A DNA stretch of 64,000 nucleotides from positions 24,982 to 88,981 of the forward strand of contig CAZHJU010000010.1 in the NCBI GenBank assembly GCA_964533495.1, written 5' to 3'. Origin of the DNA: Ga0077527 sp964533495. Lineage in GTDB: Bacteria; Pseudomonadota; Gammaproteobacteria; Burkholderiales; SG8-41. Below are positions 1 through 9,775 of the stretch, one piece after another. The notes beneath the pieces are model-generated. The model was not told where the DNA came from. It did not search any database and saw only the letters and a list, made by a program, of their open reading frames with translations. Made by a program: the position numbers and the translations under genes. Every line of letters begins with the position of its first letter. Positions within the stretch are counted from its first letter, which is position 1.

Positions 1-2
1 GG

Positions 3-101
3 CGGGCGGAAGACGCAAGAGAAGCCGTACGCGCGCTGCGCGGGCTCGGTTCGTCACGCGGCGCCGATCTGGAGCGGATGATGGTGGAGGCCGGCAGATA
101 A
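3..101 (+). CDS. C-terminal end of an unidentified protein (partial)
   Basis: An open frame runs in from the window edge and ends at TAA 99-101. It encodes about 32 residues rich in Ala, Arg and Leu, ending MMVEAGR. Codon use fits the GC-rich genes around it. The piece is too short to assign a family. It is convergent with suhB, which ends about 40 bp away. It could also be a chance open frame. Confidence 0.4.
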   Translation, partial: RAEDAREAVRALRGLGSSRGADLERMMVEAGR

Positions 102-143
102 GGTGAACCAGGGCGCGGGAACGCCGATGCGCGATTCGCGCGC

Positions 144-1010
144 TCAGGCCTTCTGGAGCGCCGGGATCAGGTGCGGCGCGATCAGCGGCAGCAGTTGGGC
201 GAATATTTTCGGATTGCCGGCGACGACGTTGCCGCTGTCGAGGTAACGGTCGTTGCCCTGCAGGTCGCCGATCAGGCCGCCGGCCTCGGTGATCAGCAGC
301 GCGCCGGCGGCGATGTCCCACTTGCTCAGGCCCAGCTCCCAGAAGCCGTCGAGGCGGCCGGCGGCGACCCAGGCGAGGTCCAGCGAAGCGGAGCCCGGGC
401 GGCGGATGCCGGCGGTGTTGCGGATGATGTCGCGCATCATGCCGAGGTAGGCATCGACGTGTTCCAGTTGCCGGTAGGGAAAGCCGGTGCCGATCAGGCT
501 GGGCTTCAGGTGGGCGCGCTTGCTGACGCGCAGCCGGGTTTCGTTGAGGAAGGCGCCGCGGCCCTTGGTCGCCGTGAACAGGTCGTTGCGGTTGGGGTCG
601 TAGACCACCGCCTGCGTGATGACGCCTTTCTGCGCGAGGGCGATCGAAATCGCGTACTGCGGAAATCCGTGCAGGAAATTGGTGGTGCCGTCGAGCGGAT
701 CGATGATCCACTGGTATTCCGAACTGCCGGAGGCGCCGGACTCCTCTGCTAGAATCGCATGGTTCGGATAGGCCTCGCGCAGCGTGCGGATGATCGCCTG
801 CTCGGCCTCGCGGTCCACTTCCGACACGAAATCGTTCGCGGCCTTTTCCTTGTAGGCAATGACATCCAGGTTGCGGCTGGCGCGGTTGATGATGCCGCCG
901 GCGCGGCGCGCGGCTTTCACCGCGATGTTGAGNNNNNNNNNNACATCGCGGTGAAAGCCGCGCGCCGCGCCGGCGGCATCATCAACCGCGATGTTGAGCA
1001 TGGGATGCAT
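144..1010 (-). CDS. suhB: inositol monophosphatase family protein SuhB (5' end scrambled by an assembly gap)
   Basis: Mg-dependent inositol-1-phosphatase family; in Enterobacteria SuhB also acts in rRNA antitermination complexes. All family motifs are visible: LAEESG, the metal-binding DPLDGTTNF and WDIAAGALLITEAGG near the C-terminus. The N-terminus is unreliable. MHPMLNIAV is followed by about 13 nonsense residues, four unknowns, then LNIAVKAARRAGG again. The bases on either side of the N run are reverse complements, so the real protein most likely begins MHPMLNIAVKAARRAGG and is about 22 residues shorter than the written frame. It is divergent from trmJ, the order also found in enterobacteria. 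Confidence 0.93.
   Translation of the reverse strand: MHPMLNIAVDDAAGAARGFHRDXXXXLNIAVKAARRAGGIINRASRNLDVIAYKEKAANDFVSEVDREAEQAIIRTLREAYPNHAILAEESGASGSSEYQWIIDPLDGTTNFLHGFPQYAISIALAQKGVITQAVVYDPNRNDLFTATKGRGAFLNETRLRVSKRAHLKPSLIGTGFPYRQLEHVDAYLGMMRDIIRNTAGIRRPGSASLDLAWVAAGRLDGFWELGLSKWDIAAGALLITEAGGLIGDLQGNDRYLDSGNVVAGNPKIFAQLLPLIAPHLIPALQKA
933..942. other. scaffold gap of ten N inside an inverted duplication
   Basis: About 48 bases to the left (from roughly 885) reappear as their reverse complement immediately to the right (to roughly 990). An inverted copy meeting head to head at an N run is typical of a wrong contig join. The interruption lies in the first codons of suhB and is not biology. 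Confidence 0.9.
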
Positions 1011-1107
1011 GTTGGGCAGCGACGATAATGGACAAAGAGCAGGATGAAACCGTGGCGTGCGTGCCGGACGTTTCCGGTGGGCGCGGCTTGAACGGCCCGT
1101 ATTCTAC

Positions 1108-1848
1108 GTGAACCCGCTGCAGCCCCTCAAAAATATTCGCATCGTGCTGTGCGGCACCGCGCATCCCGGCAACATCGGCGCCGCGGCGCGCGCGATGCGC
1201 ACGATGGGCATCACCGATCTGGCATTGGTGAATCCGCAGCGTTATCCGGATCCGCAGGTCCTGTGGATGGCGGCGGGCGCCACCGACGTGCTGGAATCCG
1301 CGCGGGTCTGCGCCACTTTGGGCGAGGCATTGTCCGGCACCGCGCTGGCCGTGGCCTGTTCGGCGCGGCGGCGCGACATCGCGGTGCCGATGCTGGATGC
1401 GCGCGCGGCAGCGACGGAAGCGGCGGCGGTCGCGCAGCAGCGCGCGGTGGCGCTGGTGTTCGGCAACGAAACCTCCGGCCTCAGCAACGACGAGGTCGGC
1501 GCTTGCAATCTCCTCGCGAGCATTTCGGTCGCGGAGGATTTCTGGTCGCTGAACGTCGCGGCCGCGGTGCAGGTGTTCTGCTACGAACTGCGCATGGCCT
1601 GCGGCGCGGCGCTGCCGCCGGACAAGGCGCAGGCGCTGGCCGCGCATGACGAGGTCGAGGCGTTTTACGAACATCTCGAGCGCACCATCGTCGCCACCGG
1701 ATTCCTGAATCCCGCGCATCCGCGCAAGCTGATGTACCGGCTGCGCCGGATGTTCGCCCGCGCCCGCCTGCAGGTCGAGGAGGTCAACATCCTGCGCGGC
1801 ATCCTCGGCAGCGTCACCGCGCCCAAGGGACGCCGCAAGCCGGAGTGA
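1108..1848 (+). CDS. trmJ: tRNA (cytidine/uridine-32-2'-O)-methyltransferase TrmJ
   Basis: SPOUT-class methyltransferase that 2'-O-methylates position 32 of tRNA anticodon loops using SAM. The N-terminal NIRIVLCGTAHPGNIGAAAR motif and the central VFGNETSGLSNDEV knot motif are diagnostic. A C-terminal tail rich in Arg (LMYRLRRMFARARL) follows, as in the family. I chose GTG 1108, which gives NPLQPLKNIRIVL, close to the usual start; the frame is open up to GTG 1057. About 246 residues, normal length. It precedes cysE and the Fe-S cluster, and trmJ next to iscR is a widespread arrangement. Confidence 0.93.
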   Translation: MNPLQPLKNIRIVLCGTAHPGNIGAAARAMRTMGITDLALVNPQRYPDPQVLWMAAGATDVLESARVCATLGEALSGTALAVACSARRRDIAVPMLDARAAATEAAAVAQQRAVALVFGNETSGLSNDEVGACNLLASISVAEDFWSLNVAAAVQVFCYELRMACGAALPPDKAQALAAHDEVEAFYEHLERTIVATGFLNPAHPRKLMYRLRRMFARARLQVEEVNILRGILGSVTAPKGRRKPE

Positions 1849-1963
1849 GCCGGTAACTGCCTGTCCGGCATGGATAATTCCGCTCCGCCCTATTGTTGAT
1901 TAAAATGGTGGGACTTGTCGTCCGGCCAACCCCAGGTACCCATCCCTTCGATCAGGCAACCCG

Positions 1964-2686
1964 ATGTTTGAGCGGATCAAAGAAGAAATTTCCGTCGTAT
2001 TCGAGCGCGATCCCGCCGCGCGCGGCACCTGGGAGGTGCTGACCTGTTATCCGGGTTTCCATGCGCTGCTGCTGCACCGCTTCTCGCACTGTGTCTGGCG
2101 CAGGGGATTCAAATGGCTGGCCCGCTGGCTGGCGCATGCCGGGCGCTGGCTGACCGGCATCGAGATCCATCCCGGCGCGCGCATCGGCCGGCGCTTTTTC
2201 ATCGACCACGGCATGGGGGTGGTGATCGGCGAGACCGCGGAAATCGGCGACGACTGCACCCTCTATCACGGCGTCACGCTGGGCGGCACCACCTGGAACA
2301 AGGGCAAGCGCCACCCGACGCTGAAGAACGGCGTGGTCATCGGCGCCGGCGCCAAGGTCCTCGGCCCGATCACCATTGGCGAAAACGCCAAGATCGGCTC
2401 CAACGCGGTGGTGGTGAAGGACGTTCCCGACAATGCCACCGCGATCGGCATTCCGGCGCGGCTGGTCGAAAGCCGGGAGGCGGCCGGCCACTTCGCCGCG
2501 TACGGCATCGTCCGCGATGCCAACGACCCGGTGGCCAAGGCGATGCATGCGCTGATCGACCACAGCGCCGAAACCGACCGGCGCATTGACCAGATACTCG
2601 CCGAACTGCAGCGCCTGGGCCTGAAAATCGAGGGTGCGGAAACCGAGAAACTGGACGCCGGCAGCCTCAACCGCATTGTTGATTGA
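1964..2686 (+). CDS. cysE: serine O-acetyltransferase CysE
   Basis: Acetyl-CoA-dependent serine acetyltransferase, the first committed step of cysteine synthesis. The left-handed beta-helix hexapeptide repeats are clear from about residue 65 on (HPGARIG, GVVIGETAEIGDD, GVTLGGTTWNKGKRHP), including the catalytic-region IDHGMG. 240 residues, with a C-terminal extension past the helix as in proteobacterial CysE. It lies directly upstream of iscR and the cysteine desulfurase, so cysteine supply sits beside the pathway that takes sulfur from cysteine. The stop codon overlaps the -35 box of the proposed iscR promoter. Confidence 0.94.
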   Translation: MFERIKEEISVVFERDPAARGTWEVLTCYPGFHALLLHRFSHCVWRRGFKWLARWLAHAGRWLTGIEIHPGARIGRRFFIDHGMGVVIGETAEIGDDCTLYHGVTLGGTTWNKGKRHPTLKNGVVIGAGAKVLGPITIGENAKIGSNAVVVKDVPDNATAIGIPARLVESREAAGHFAAYGIVRDANDPVAKAMHALIDHSAETDRRIDQILAELQRLGLKIEGAETEKLDAGSLNRIVD

Positions 2687-2707
2687 TTTGCTCGGGTAAG
2701 ATATACT
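2679..2707 (+). promoter_or_regulatory. probable sigma-70 promoter of the iscR-suf cluster
   Basis: TTGATT (2679-2684) and TATACT (2702-2707) are separated by exactly 17 bp. The -35 box overlaps the cysE stop codon. The next gene in this direction is iscR at 2778. Recognised by eye, not mapped. Confidence 0.6.
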
Positions 2708-2727
2708 TGAGCACGATCTCAGGGTAT
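2703..2727. promoter_or_regulatory. IscR type-1-like operator
   Basis: A 25-bp interrupted dyad has half sites ATACTTGA and CAGGGTAT and exactly the length of the type-1 IscR site. The outer halves match the ATASYYGA...RRSTAT consensus at every position. The middle does not match well. It overlaps the -10 box and the expected transcription start, the classic position for IscR autorepression. Confidence 0.55.
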
Positions 2728-2737
2728 TGAGTTTTAT

Positions 2738-2766
2738 TTAAGTATTTGATTTTATTGATTATTTTT
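2738..2766 (+). repeat. dispersed AT-rich element, copy A
   Basis: Contains the full 20-base core AAGTATTTGATTTTATTGAT, then a T-rich tail. It lies in the untranslated leader of iscR, between the promoter/operator and the ribosome-binding site (tgagg at about 2766). The reverse strand reads AATCAAATACTTA, an exact match to the IHF core WATCAA-N4-TTR, preceded by an A/T-rich tract. Confidence 0.85.
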
Positions 2767-2777
2767 GAGGTGCCACG

Positions 2778-3254
2778 ATGAGACTGACGACCAAGGGCCG
2801 ATTTGCGGTAACCGCGATGGTGGATCTGGGTATGCGCCATGGCACCGGGCCGGTCACGCTGGCGGAAATCAGCGGCCGGCAGAAGATTTCGCTGTCCTAT
2901 CTCGAGCAGCTGTTCGGCAAGCTGCGCCGGCGCGGCATCGTCGACTCGGTGCGCGGTCCCGGCGGCGGTTATTGCCTGGCGCGCGACGCGGCGCAACTGA
3001 CCGTGGCCGACATCATCCTCGCCGTCGACGAGCCGATCGACGCCACGCAGTGCGGCGGCAAGGAAAACTGCAAGGACGAGGAGAAATGCCTGACCCACGA
3101 CCTGTGGGCCAACCTCAACGAACGCATCTTCGATTACCTGGGCTCGGTGACGCTGCGCCACCTGGTGGAAAACCAGCGCGCCAAGGAAGCGGGCATTGCC
3201 CCGGTGCACGACATGCGCCAGGTGGCGCGCCGGCAGAGCGCGGCGACGGTCTGA
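2778..3254 (+). CDS. iscR: Fe-S cluster assembly transcriptional regulator IscR (Rrf2 family)
   Basis: Rrf2-type winged-helix repressor that senses Fe-S status by carrying a [2Fe-2S] cluster. The N-terminus MRLTTKGRFAVTAMVDL and the wing GGPGGGYCLAR are typical. The three cluster-ligand cysteines are present in the CGGKENCKDEEKC segment (about residues 93-105), followed by the cluster-region His in LTHDLW. 158 residues, normal length. It heads a run of Fe-S assembly genes and sits behind a promoter overlapped by an IscR-type site, so autoregulation is expected. Confidence 0.95.
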   Translation: MRLTTKGRFAVTAMVDLGMRHGTGPVTLAEISGRQKISLSYLEQLFGKLRRRGIVDSVRGPGGGYCLARDAAQLTVADIILAVDEPIDATQCGGKENCKDEEKCLTHDLWANLNERIFDYLGSVTLRHLVENQRAKEAGIAPVHDMRQVARRQSAATV

Positions 3255-3271
3255 GATTTCCGGTTTCCGCC

Positions 3272-4414
3272 ATGCACGTCTATTTCGACCACAACGCCAC
3301 TACGCCGCTCGACGGACGCGTGCTCGAAGCCATGCTGCCCTTCCTGCGGGAGCAGTGCGGCAATGCCTCGAGCCGCCACGAGTTCGGCACCGTGGCGCGC
3401 AAGGCGGTGGACGACGCGCGCGGGCAGGTGGCCGCGCTGGTCGGCGTGCAGCCGGCCCAGGTGGTTTTCACCAGCGGCGGCACCGAGGCCAACAACCTGT
3501 TCATCAAGGGCGCCGCCGGGTACCTGAAGCCGGCGCAGATCGCGGTCAGCGCCATCGAACATCCCTGCGTCGCGAAGCCGGCGCAGGAACTGGCGCGGCA
3601 GGGCTGGACCCTGCGCCGGTTGGCGGTGACGCGGCAGGGCACGGTCGATCTTGCCGACCTGGACGCCGCGCTGGCGGCGGCCACGGGCATCGTGTCGGTG
3701 ATGCTGGCCAACAACGAAACCGGCGTGATCCAGGACGTTGCGGCCGCGGGCGAACGCGCGCGGCGCGCAAAGGCGCTGATGCACACGGACGCGGTGCAGG
3801 CGCTGGGCAAGATGCCGGTCGACTTCAATGCGCTGAACGTGCATGCGATGACGCTGTCGGCGCACAAGATTTACGGACCCAAGGGCGCCGGCGCGCTGAT
3901 CGTCGACAAGCGCCTCGAATTGCGGCCGCTGCTGTCCGGCGGCGGGCACGAGCGCGGCATGCGCTCCGGCACCGAGAATGTCGCGGCCATCGCCGGTTTC
4001 GGCGCGGCCTGCGAACTGGCGGCCGGGCGCATGGCCGATTTGAACCGGCGCTTGTCCGGCCTGCGCGAGCGCCTGGAGCGTGGTCTCGCCGGCATGGGAG
4101 CGGTCATTTTCGGCGCCGGCGCGGCGCGCGTGCCGAACACCAGCTATTTCGCGCTGCAGGGCGTTGATGGCGAAGCGCTGGTGATCGAACTCGACAAGGC
4201 CGGTTACGCGGTGGCGGCGGGTGCCGCCTGTTCCAGCGCCAGCTCGGAGCCCTCGGCAACGCTGCTGGCGATGGGCGTGGCGCCGGAATTCGCGCGCGGC
4301 GCGGTGCGCTTTTCGCTCGGCGCGGCGAACACGGCGGAGCAGGTGGACGAATTTTTGACGGCGCTGGCGGCGATTGTGCAGCGCCTGCGGCGGCTGACGG
4401 CCGTCGCGGTCTGA
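3272..4414 (+). CDS. NifS/IscS-type cysteine desulfurase
   Basis: PLP enzyme that takes sulfur from cysteine and passes it as persulfide to Fe-S scaffolds. Seen: N-terminal YFDHNATTPL, PLP-lysine motif SAHKIYGPKG, and catalytic Cys in the loop GAACSSASSEPS. About 380 residues. It starts at ATG 3272, 17 bp after iscR. A second desulfurase of the SufS type lies in the same cluster at 8498, so the locus encodes two. The position next to iscR is that of IscS. The sequence could equally be called NifS-like, so no symbol is given. Confidence 0.9.
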   Translation: MHVYFDHNATTPLDGRVLEAMLPFLREQCGNASSRHEFGTVARKAVDDARGQVAALVGVQPAQVVFTSGGTEANNLFIKGAAGYLKPAQIAVSAIEHPCVAKPAQELARQGWTLRRLAVTRQGTVDLADLDAALAAATGIVSVMLANNETGVIQDVAAAGERARRAKALMHTDAVQALGKMPVDFNALNVHAMTLSAHKIYGPKGAGALIVDKRLELRPLLSGGGHERGMRSGTENVAAIAGFGAACELAAGRMADLNRRLSGLRERLERGLAGMGAVIFGAGAARVPNTSYFALQGVDGEALVIELDKAGYAVAAGAACSSASSEPSATLLAMGVAPEFARGAVRFSLGAANTAEQVDEFLTALAAIVQRLRRLTAVAV

Positions 4415-4427
4415 CAGGAGCGGAACC

Positions 4428-4763
4428 ATGGCAATCCAGTTGACGGAAAGTGCAGCGAAACAGATCAACGCCCAGCTCGCGAAGCGCGGCAAGGGTCTGG
4501 GCCTGCGCGTCGGCGTCAAGAAGACCGGCTGTTCGGGCTGGTCCTATACCTACGACTACGCCGACGCGGTGCAGGGCGAAGACCGGGTGTTCGAGGCGCA
4601 TGACGCCCGGCTCGTGGTCGACCGCGAAAGCCTGGAATTCCTCGACGGCTCGACGCTGGATTACGTGCGCGAGGGCCTGAAACAGGCGTTCAAGGTCGAC
4701 AACCCCAACGTCGACGCCACCTGCGGCTGCGGCGAAAGCTTCACGGTCAGGGCCGGCGGCTGA
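4428..4763 (+). CDS. iscA: A-type Fe-S carrier protein (IscA/SufA/ErpA family)
   Basis: Small A-type carrier that moves Fe-S clusters from scaffold to apo-proteins. 111 residues with the three conserved cysteines: one in TGCSGW (about residue 36) and two in the C-terminal CGCGESF. It is 13 bp behind the desulfurase and 30 bp before sufB, clearly in the same operon. By position it could be named SufA; the sequence does not separate the two. Confidence 0.9.
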   Translation: MAIQLTESAAKQINAQLAKRGKGLGLRVGVKKTGCSGWSYTYDYADAVQGEDRVFEAHDARLVVDRESLEFLDGSTLDYVREGLKQAFKVDNPNVDATCGCGESFTVRAGG

Positions 4764-4793
4764 ACGCCGCACAGGGCCCCCAACGGACACCCC

Positions 4794-6227
<1,434 letters not shown>

Positions 6228-6250
6228 TGCTGAAAGGCAAGGTCAAATGC

Positions 6251-6384
6251 AGCCACAGAGGACACAGAGGACACAGAGGGCACAGAGCGTTCTGCGCAAT
6301 GTTGAATGCCTGATGCCTGGTCCATGTCCCGGGTTGCGAAATGATTGAAGGTTTTTCTCTGTGAACTCTGTGCCCTCTGTGGCT
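6251..6384. repeat. inverted-repeat intergenic element between sufB and sufC
   Basis: The left arm (6251-6286) is built from repeated acacagagg units and the right arm (6357-6384) is its imperfect complement, ctctgtgccctctgtggct. About 70 bp of unique sequence lies between. The arms could form a long hairpin in the suf mRNA. Elements with this CTCTGTGNNCTCTGTGG signature are widespread in bacterial genomes (general knowledge); no coding function is seen. Confidence 0.8.
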
Positions 6385-6405
6385 AAAGGTTTTTAGGTTC
6401 CTGGC

Positions 6406-7188
6406 ATGATCAATTCCAACGCAAAAACGATTCTCGAGGTCCGCGACCTGACGGCGACCGTCGCCGGCGTGGAAATCCTGAAGGGCATCAACCTGACGGT
6501 GCGTGCCGGTGAAGTGCACGCGATCATGGGGCCCAACGGCTCCGGCAAAAGCACCTTCGCCAAGGTGCTGGCGGGCCATCCGGCCTACGTCGTGAAGGGC
6601 GGCGAGGTGCTGTTCGAGGACCGGGACCTGTTCGCGCTGGCCTCCGACGAGCGCGCCCGCGCCGGCATTTTCCTCGGCTTCCAGTACCCGGTGGAAATTC
6701 CCGGCGTCACCAACAGCGCCTTCCTGCGCCTGGCCTACAACACCGTGCAGGGCGGCCGCGGCAGGGATGAACTCGATCCGCTGGAGTTCGACGACCTGGT
6801 GCGCGAAAAAATGAAGCTGCTGGAGATGAGTCCGGAGTTCCTCGGCCGCAGCGTCAACGACGGATTCTCCGGCGGCGAGAAAAAGCGCAACGAGATCCTG
6901 CAGATGGCATTGCTCGAGCCGAAGCTCGCGCTGCTCGACGAAACCGACTCCGGCCTCGACATCGACGCGCTGCGCGTGGTCGCCGGCGGCGTCAACAAGC
7001 TGCTGAACGCGGACAATGCCTGCGTGCTGGTGACGCATTACCAGCGCCTGCTCAACTACATCACGCCGGATTACGTGCACGTGATGTCGGCCGGACGCAT
7101 CATCAAGTCCGGCGACAAGACGCTGGCGCTGCAGCTCGAGGAACGCGGCTACGACTGGCTGCTGGACGCGAAAAGGGCGACGGCATGA
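6406..7188 (+). CDS. sufC: Fe-S assembly ATPase SufC
   Basis: ABC-type ATPase that drives the SufBCD scaffold. Walker A GPNGSGKST (about residue 46), signature FSGGEKKRNEILQ, Walker B LALLDETDSGLDIDAL and the switch His in VLVTHYQRLL are all present. 260 residues. It overlaps sufD by 4 bp (ATGA), so the two are translationally coupled. Confidence 0.97.
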   Translation: MINSNAKTILEVRDLTATVAGVEILKGINLTVRAGEVHAIMGPNGSGKSTFAKVLAGHPAYVVKGGEVLFEDRDLFALASDERARAGIFLGFQYPVEIPGVTNSAFLRLAYNTVQGGRGRDELDPLEFDDLVREKMKLLEMSPEFLGRSVNDGFSGGEKKRNEILQMALLEPKLALLDETDSGLDIDALRVVAGGVNKLLNADNACVLVTHYQRLLNYITPDYVHVMSAGRIIKSGDKTLALQLEERGYDWLLDAKRATA

Positions 7189-8501
7189 CGGCTGCTGCAA
7201 TACCTGCCGCGCATCCGTACGTGGCCTCGCTGCTGGCCGGCACCGCCGCCGTGCCGCAGGGCGCGGCGTCCTGGCTCGACGCGTGCCGCGCCGCGGCGCT
7301 GGAGCAGGCCAACGCGCTGGCGGTGCCGACCACGCGCGACGAGGAATGGCGCTTCACCGACCTGACGCCGCTGACCAGGCTGCAGTTCCAGCCGGTGGCC
7401 GCCGCGGCGGCGGTGTCCGCGGCCGACATCGCCGCCTATGCGGTGACCGAAGCCGCGGTGCGGCTGGTGTTCGTGGACGGGATCCATGCGCCGGCGCTGT
7501 CCCAGCGCGGGACATTGCCCGCGGGCATCACCGTCGAACCGCTGGCCGATGCCCTGAAAACGCGCGGCGCCCTGATCGAGCCGCACCTGGCGCGGCTGGC
7601 CAGGAACGAAAATGACCTGTTCGCGGCGCTGAACACCGCCTTCCTGCAGCACGGCACGTTCGTCCACGCCGCCGGAAACGCGGCGCTGAAGGCGCCGATC
7701 CACCTGCTGTTCGTTGCCACCTGCAAGGGCGCCGCGGCTTATCCGCGCAGCCTGATCGTCGCCGAAGCCGGCAGCGAGGTCACCGTCATCGAGGATTATG
7801 TGACGCTGGGCGAGAAGGTCCATCTGACCGACGCCGTCACCGAAATCGCGGTCGCACCGAACGCCTCGGTGCGCCACGTCAAGCTGCAGCGCGAGAGCAG
7901 CCAGGCCTTCCACGTCGGCACCTGCGCGGTGACGCTGGCCAGGGACGCGCGCTACCTGTCGCATGCGGTGACTTTCGGCGCGCGGCTGTCGCGCAACAAC
8001 CTGACGGTGATCCAGCAGGGCGAGGGCGCGCATGCGCAGATCGACGGCATCGCGCTGATCGGCGGCCGGCAACTGGCCGACACCCACACGCTGATGGACC
8101 ATACCCGGCCCAACGGCACTTGCGAGCAGTCGCACAAGACCATCGTCGGCGGCGCGGGACATGCGGTGTTCAACGGCAAGGTGTTCGTGCGCGCGGGCGC
8201 GCAGCAGACCAACTCCTCGCAGCAGAGCCGCAACCTGCTGCTGTCGGACAAGGCGCGCGTCGACACCAAGCCGCAACTGGAAATTTTTGCCGACGACGTC
8301 AAGTGCGCGCACGGCGCGACCGTCGGCCAGCTCGACGCCGAGCACCTGTTCTACCTGAAGAGCCGCGGCCTGTCGGAGGCGCAGGCGCGCAACCTGCTGA
8401 CCTATGCCTTCGGCGCCGAGATCATCGATCGCATTCCGGTGCCGTCGCTGGTGGCGCAACTGGAGAAAAGCGTCATGGCGCGCACGGAGGGCGGCGCATG
8501 A
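7185..8501 (+). CDS. sufD: Fe-S cluster assembly protein SufD
   Basis: Partner of SufB in the SufBC2D complex, needed for iron entry and cluster assembly. 438 residues. The C-terminal SufBD beta-helix segment is clear (LMDHTRPNGTCEQSHKTIV, SQQSRNLLLSD, DDVKCAHGATVGQLD, FYLKSRGLSEAQARNLL). The N-terminal third is divergent, as is usual for SufD. ATGA overlaps at both ends tie it to sufC and sufS. Confidence 0.96.
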   Translation: MTAAAIPAAHPYVASLLAGTAAVPQGAASWLDACRAAALEQANALAVPTTRDEEWRFTDLTPLTRLQFQPVAAAAAVSAADIAAYAVTEAAVRLVFVDGIHAPALSQRGTLPAGITVEPLADALKTRGALIEPHLARLARNENDLFAALNTAFLQHGTFVHAAGNAALKAPIHLLFVATCKGAAAYPRSLIVAEAGSEVTVIEDYVTLGEKVHLTDAVTEIAVAPNASVRHVKLQRESSQAFHVGTCAVTLARDARYLSHAVTFGARLSRNNLTVIQQGEGAHAQIDGIALIGGRQLADTHTLMDHTRPNGTCEQSHKTIVGGAGHAVFNGKVFVRAGAQQTNSSQQSRNLLLSDKARVDTKPQLEIFADDVKCAHGATVGQLDAEHLFYLKSRGLSEAQARNLLTYAFGAEIIDRIPVPSLVAQLEKSVMARTEGGA

Positions 8502-9751
8502 GCGGGCGGAACGGCCTGGCGGCAATGCCCGCGGCGCTCGACATCGAAGGCCTGCGCCGCGATTTCCCCATCCTCGACCTGAAGGTCGACAGCAAGTCGT
8601 TGATTTTCCTGGATAATGCGGCGTCCAGCCAGATGCCGCGGCAGGTCATGGCGCGCTGGGTGAAATACCGTTCGGAGCAGCATGCCAACATCCACCGCGC
8701 GGTGCATTACCTCTCCGAGACGGCCACCGCCGAATACGAGAAGGCGCGGCACAAGGTGCAGGCCTTCATCAATGCCGCCGAGCCGCGCGAGTGCATTTTC
8801 ACCAGCGGCACCACCGACGGCATCAATCTGGTGGCCCACGGCTATGGCCGCAAGTTTTTCCAGGCGGGCGACGAAATCATCCTGACCACGCTGGAGCACC
8901 ATTCCAACATCGTGCCCTGGCAGATGGTCGCCGAAGAGAAGGGCGCGACCATCCGCGTCGTGCCGGTCAACGACCGCGGCGAACTGCTGGTCGACGAATA
9001 CCGGAAACTGTTCTCCCCGAAGACGAAGTTCGTCGCGCTGACCCATGTCTCGAACGCGCTGGGCACGATCACGCCGGTCCGGGAAATGATCGCCATCGCG
9101 CATGAGCACGGCGTGCCGGTGCTGGTCGACGGCGCGCAGGCGGCGCCGCACCTGAAGGTCGACGTGCAGGCGCTGGACTGCGATTTCTACGCCTTTTCCG
9201 GCCACAAGCTCTGCGGCCCGACCGGCATCGGCGTCCTCTACGGCAAGGCGGCGCTGCTGGAGAAGATGCAGCCCTTCAAGGGCGGCGGCGACATGATCCT
9301 GTCCGTCACTTTCGAGAAAACCACCTACGCGCCGATCCCCGCCAAGTTCGAGGCCGGCACGCCGCCGATCGGCGAGGCGATCACGCTCGGCGCGGCGATC
9401 GATTACCTGACCGGCATCGGCATCGAGCGCATCGCGGCCCATGAAACCGACCTGCTCGATTACGCCACCGACCGCTTCAACCGCCTGAAGGGCGTGCGCC
9501 TGATCGGCACCGCCGAGAAAAAGGCCGCCGTGCTGTCCTTTGCCGTCGAAGGCGTGCATCCGCACGACGTCGGCTCGCTGCTCAACGACGACGGCGTGGC
9601 GATCCGCACCGGCCACCATTGCGCGCAGCCGGTGATGCAGCGCTTCAGGGTGCCGGCGACCTGTCGCGCGTCCTTCGCCTTCTACAACACCACGGCCGAG
9701 GTCGACGCGCTGGTCGAATCGATCGGCCGCGTGCAGAAACTGTTTGCCTGA
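8498..9751 (+). CDS. sufS: cysteine desulfurase SufS
   Basis: Group II PLP-dependent cysteine desulfurase that supplies persulfide to the SUF system through SufU or SufE. 417 residues. Seen: N-terminal DFPILDLKVDSKSLIFLDNAASSQ, PLP-lysine motif FSGHKLCGPTGIG, and catalytic Cys in the motif RTGHHCAQPVM. ATG 8498 overlaps the sufD stop codon. It is paired with sufU directly downstream. Confidence 0.96.
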   Translation: MSGRNGLAAMPAALDIEGLRRDFPILDLKVDSKSLIFLDNAASSQMPRQVMARWVKYRSEQHANIHRAVHYLSETATAEYEKARHKVQAFINAAEPRECIFTSGTTDGINLVAHGYGRKFFQAGDEIILTTLEHHSNIVPWQMVAEEKGATIRVVPVNDRGELLVDEYRKLFSPKTKFVALTHVSNALGTITPVREMIAIAHEHGVPVLVDGAQAAPHLKVDVQALDCDFYAFSGHKLCGPTGIGVLYGKAALLEKMQPFKGGGDMILSVTFEKTTYAPIPAKFEAGTPPIGEAITLGAAIDYLTGIGIERIAAHETDLLDYATDRFNRLKGVRLIGTAEKKAAVLSFAVEGVHPHDVGSLLNDDGVAIRTGHHCAQPVMQRFRVPATCRASFAFYNTTAEVDALVESIGRVQKLFA

Positions 9752-9775
9752 AACTGTTTGTCTTAAATACAAGCC

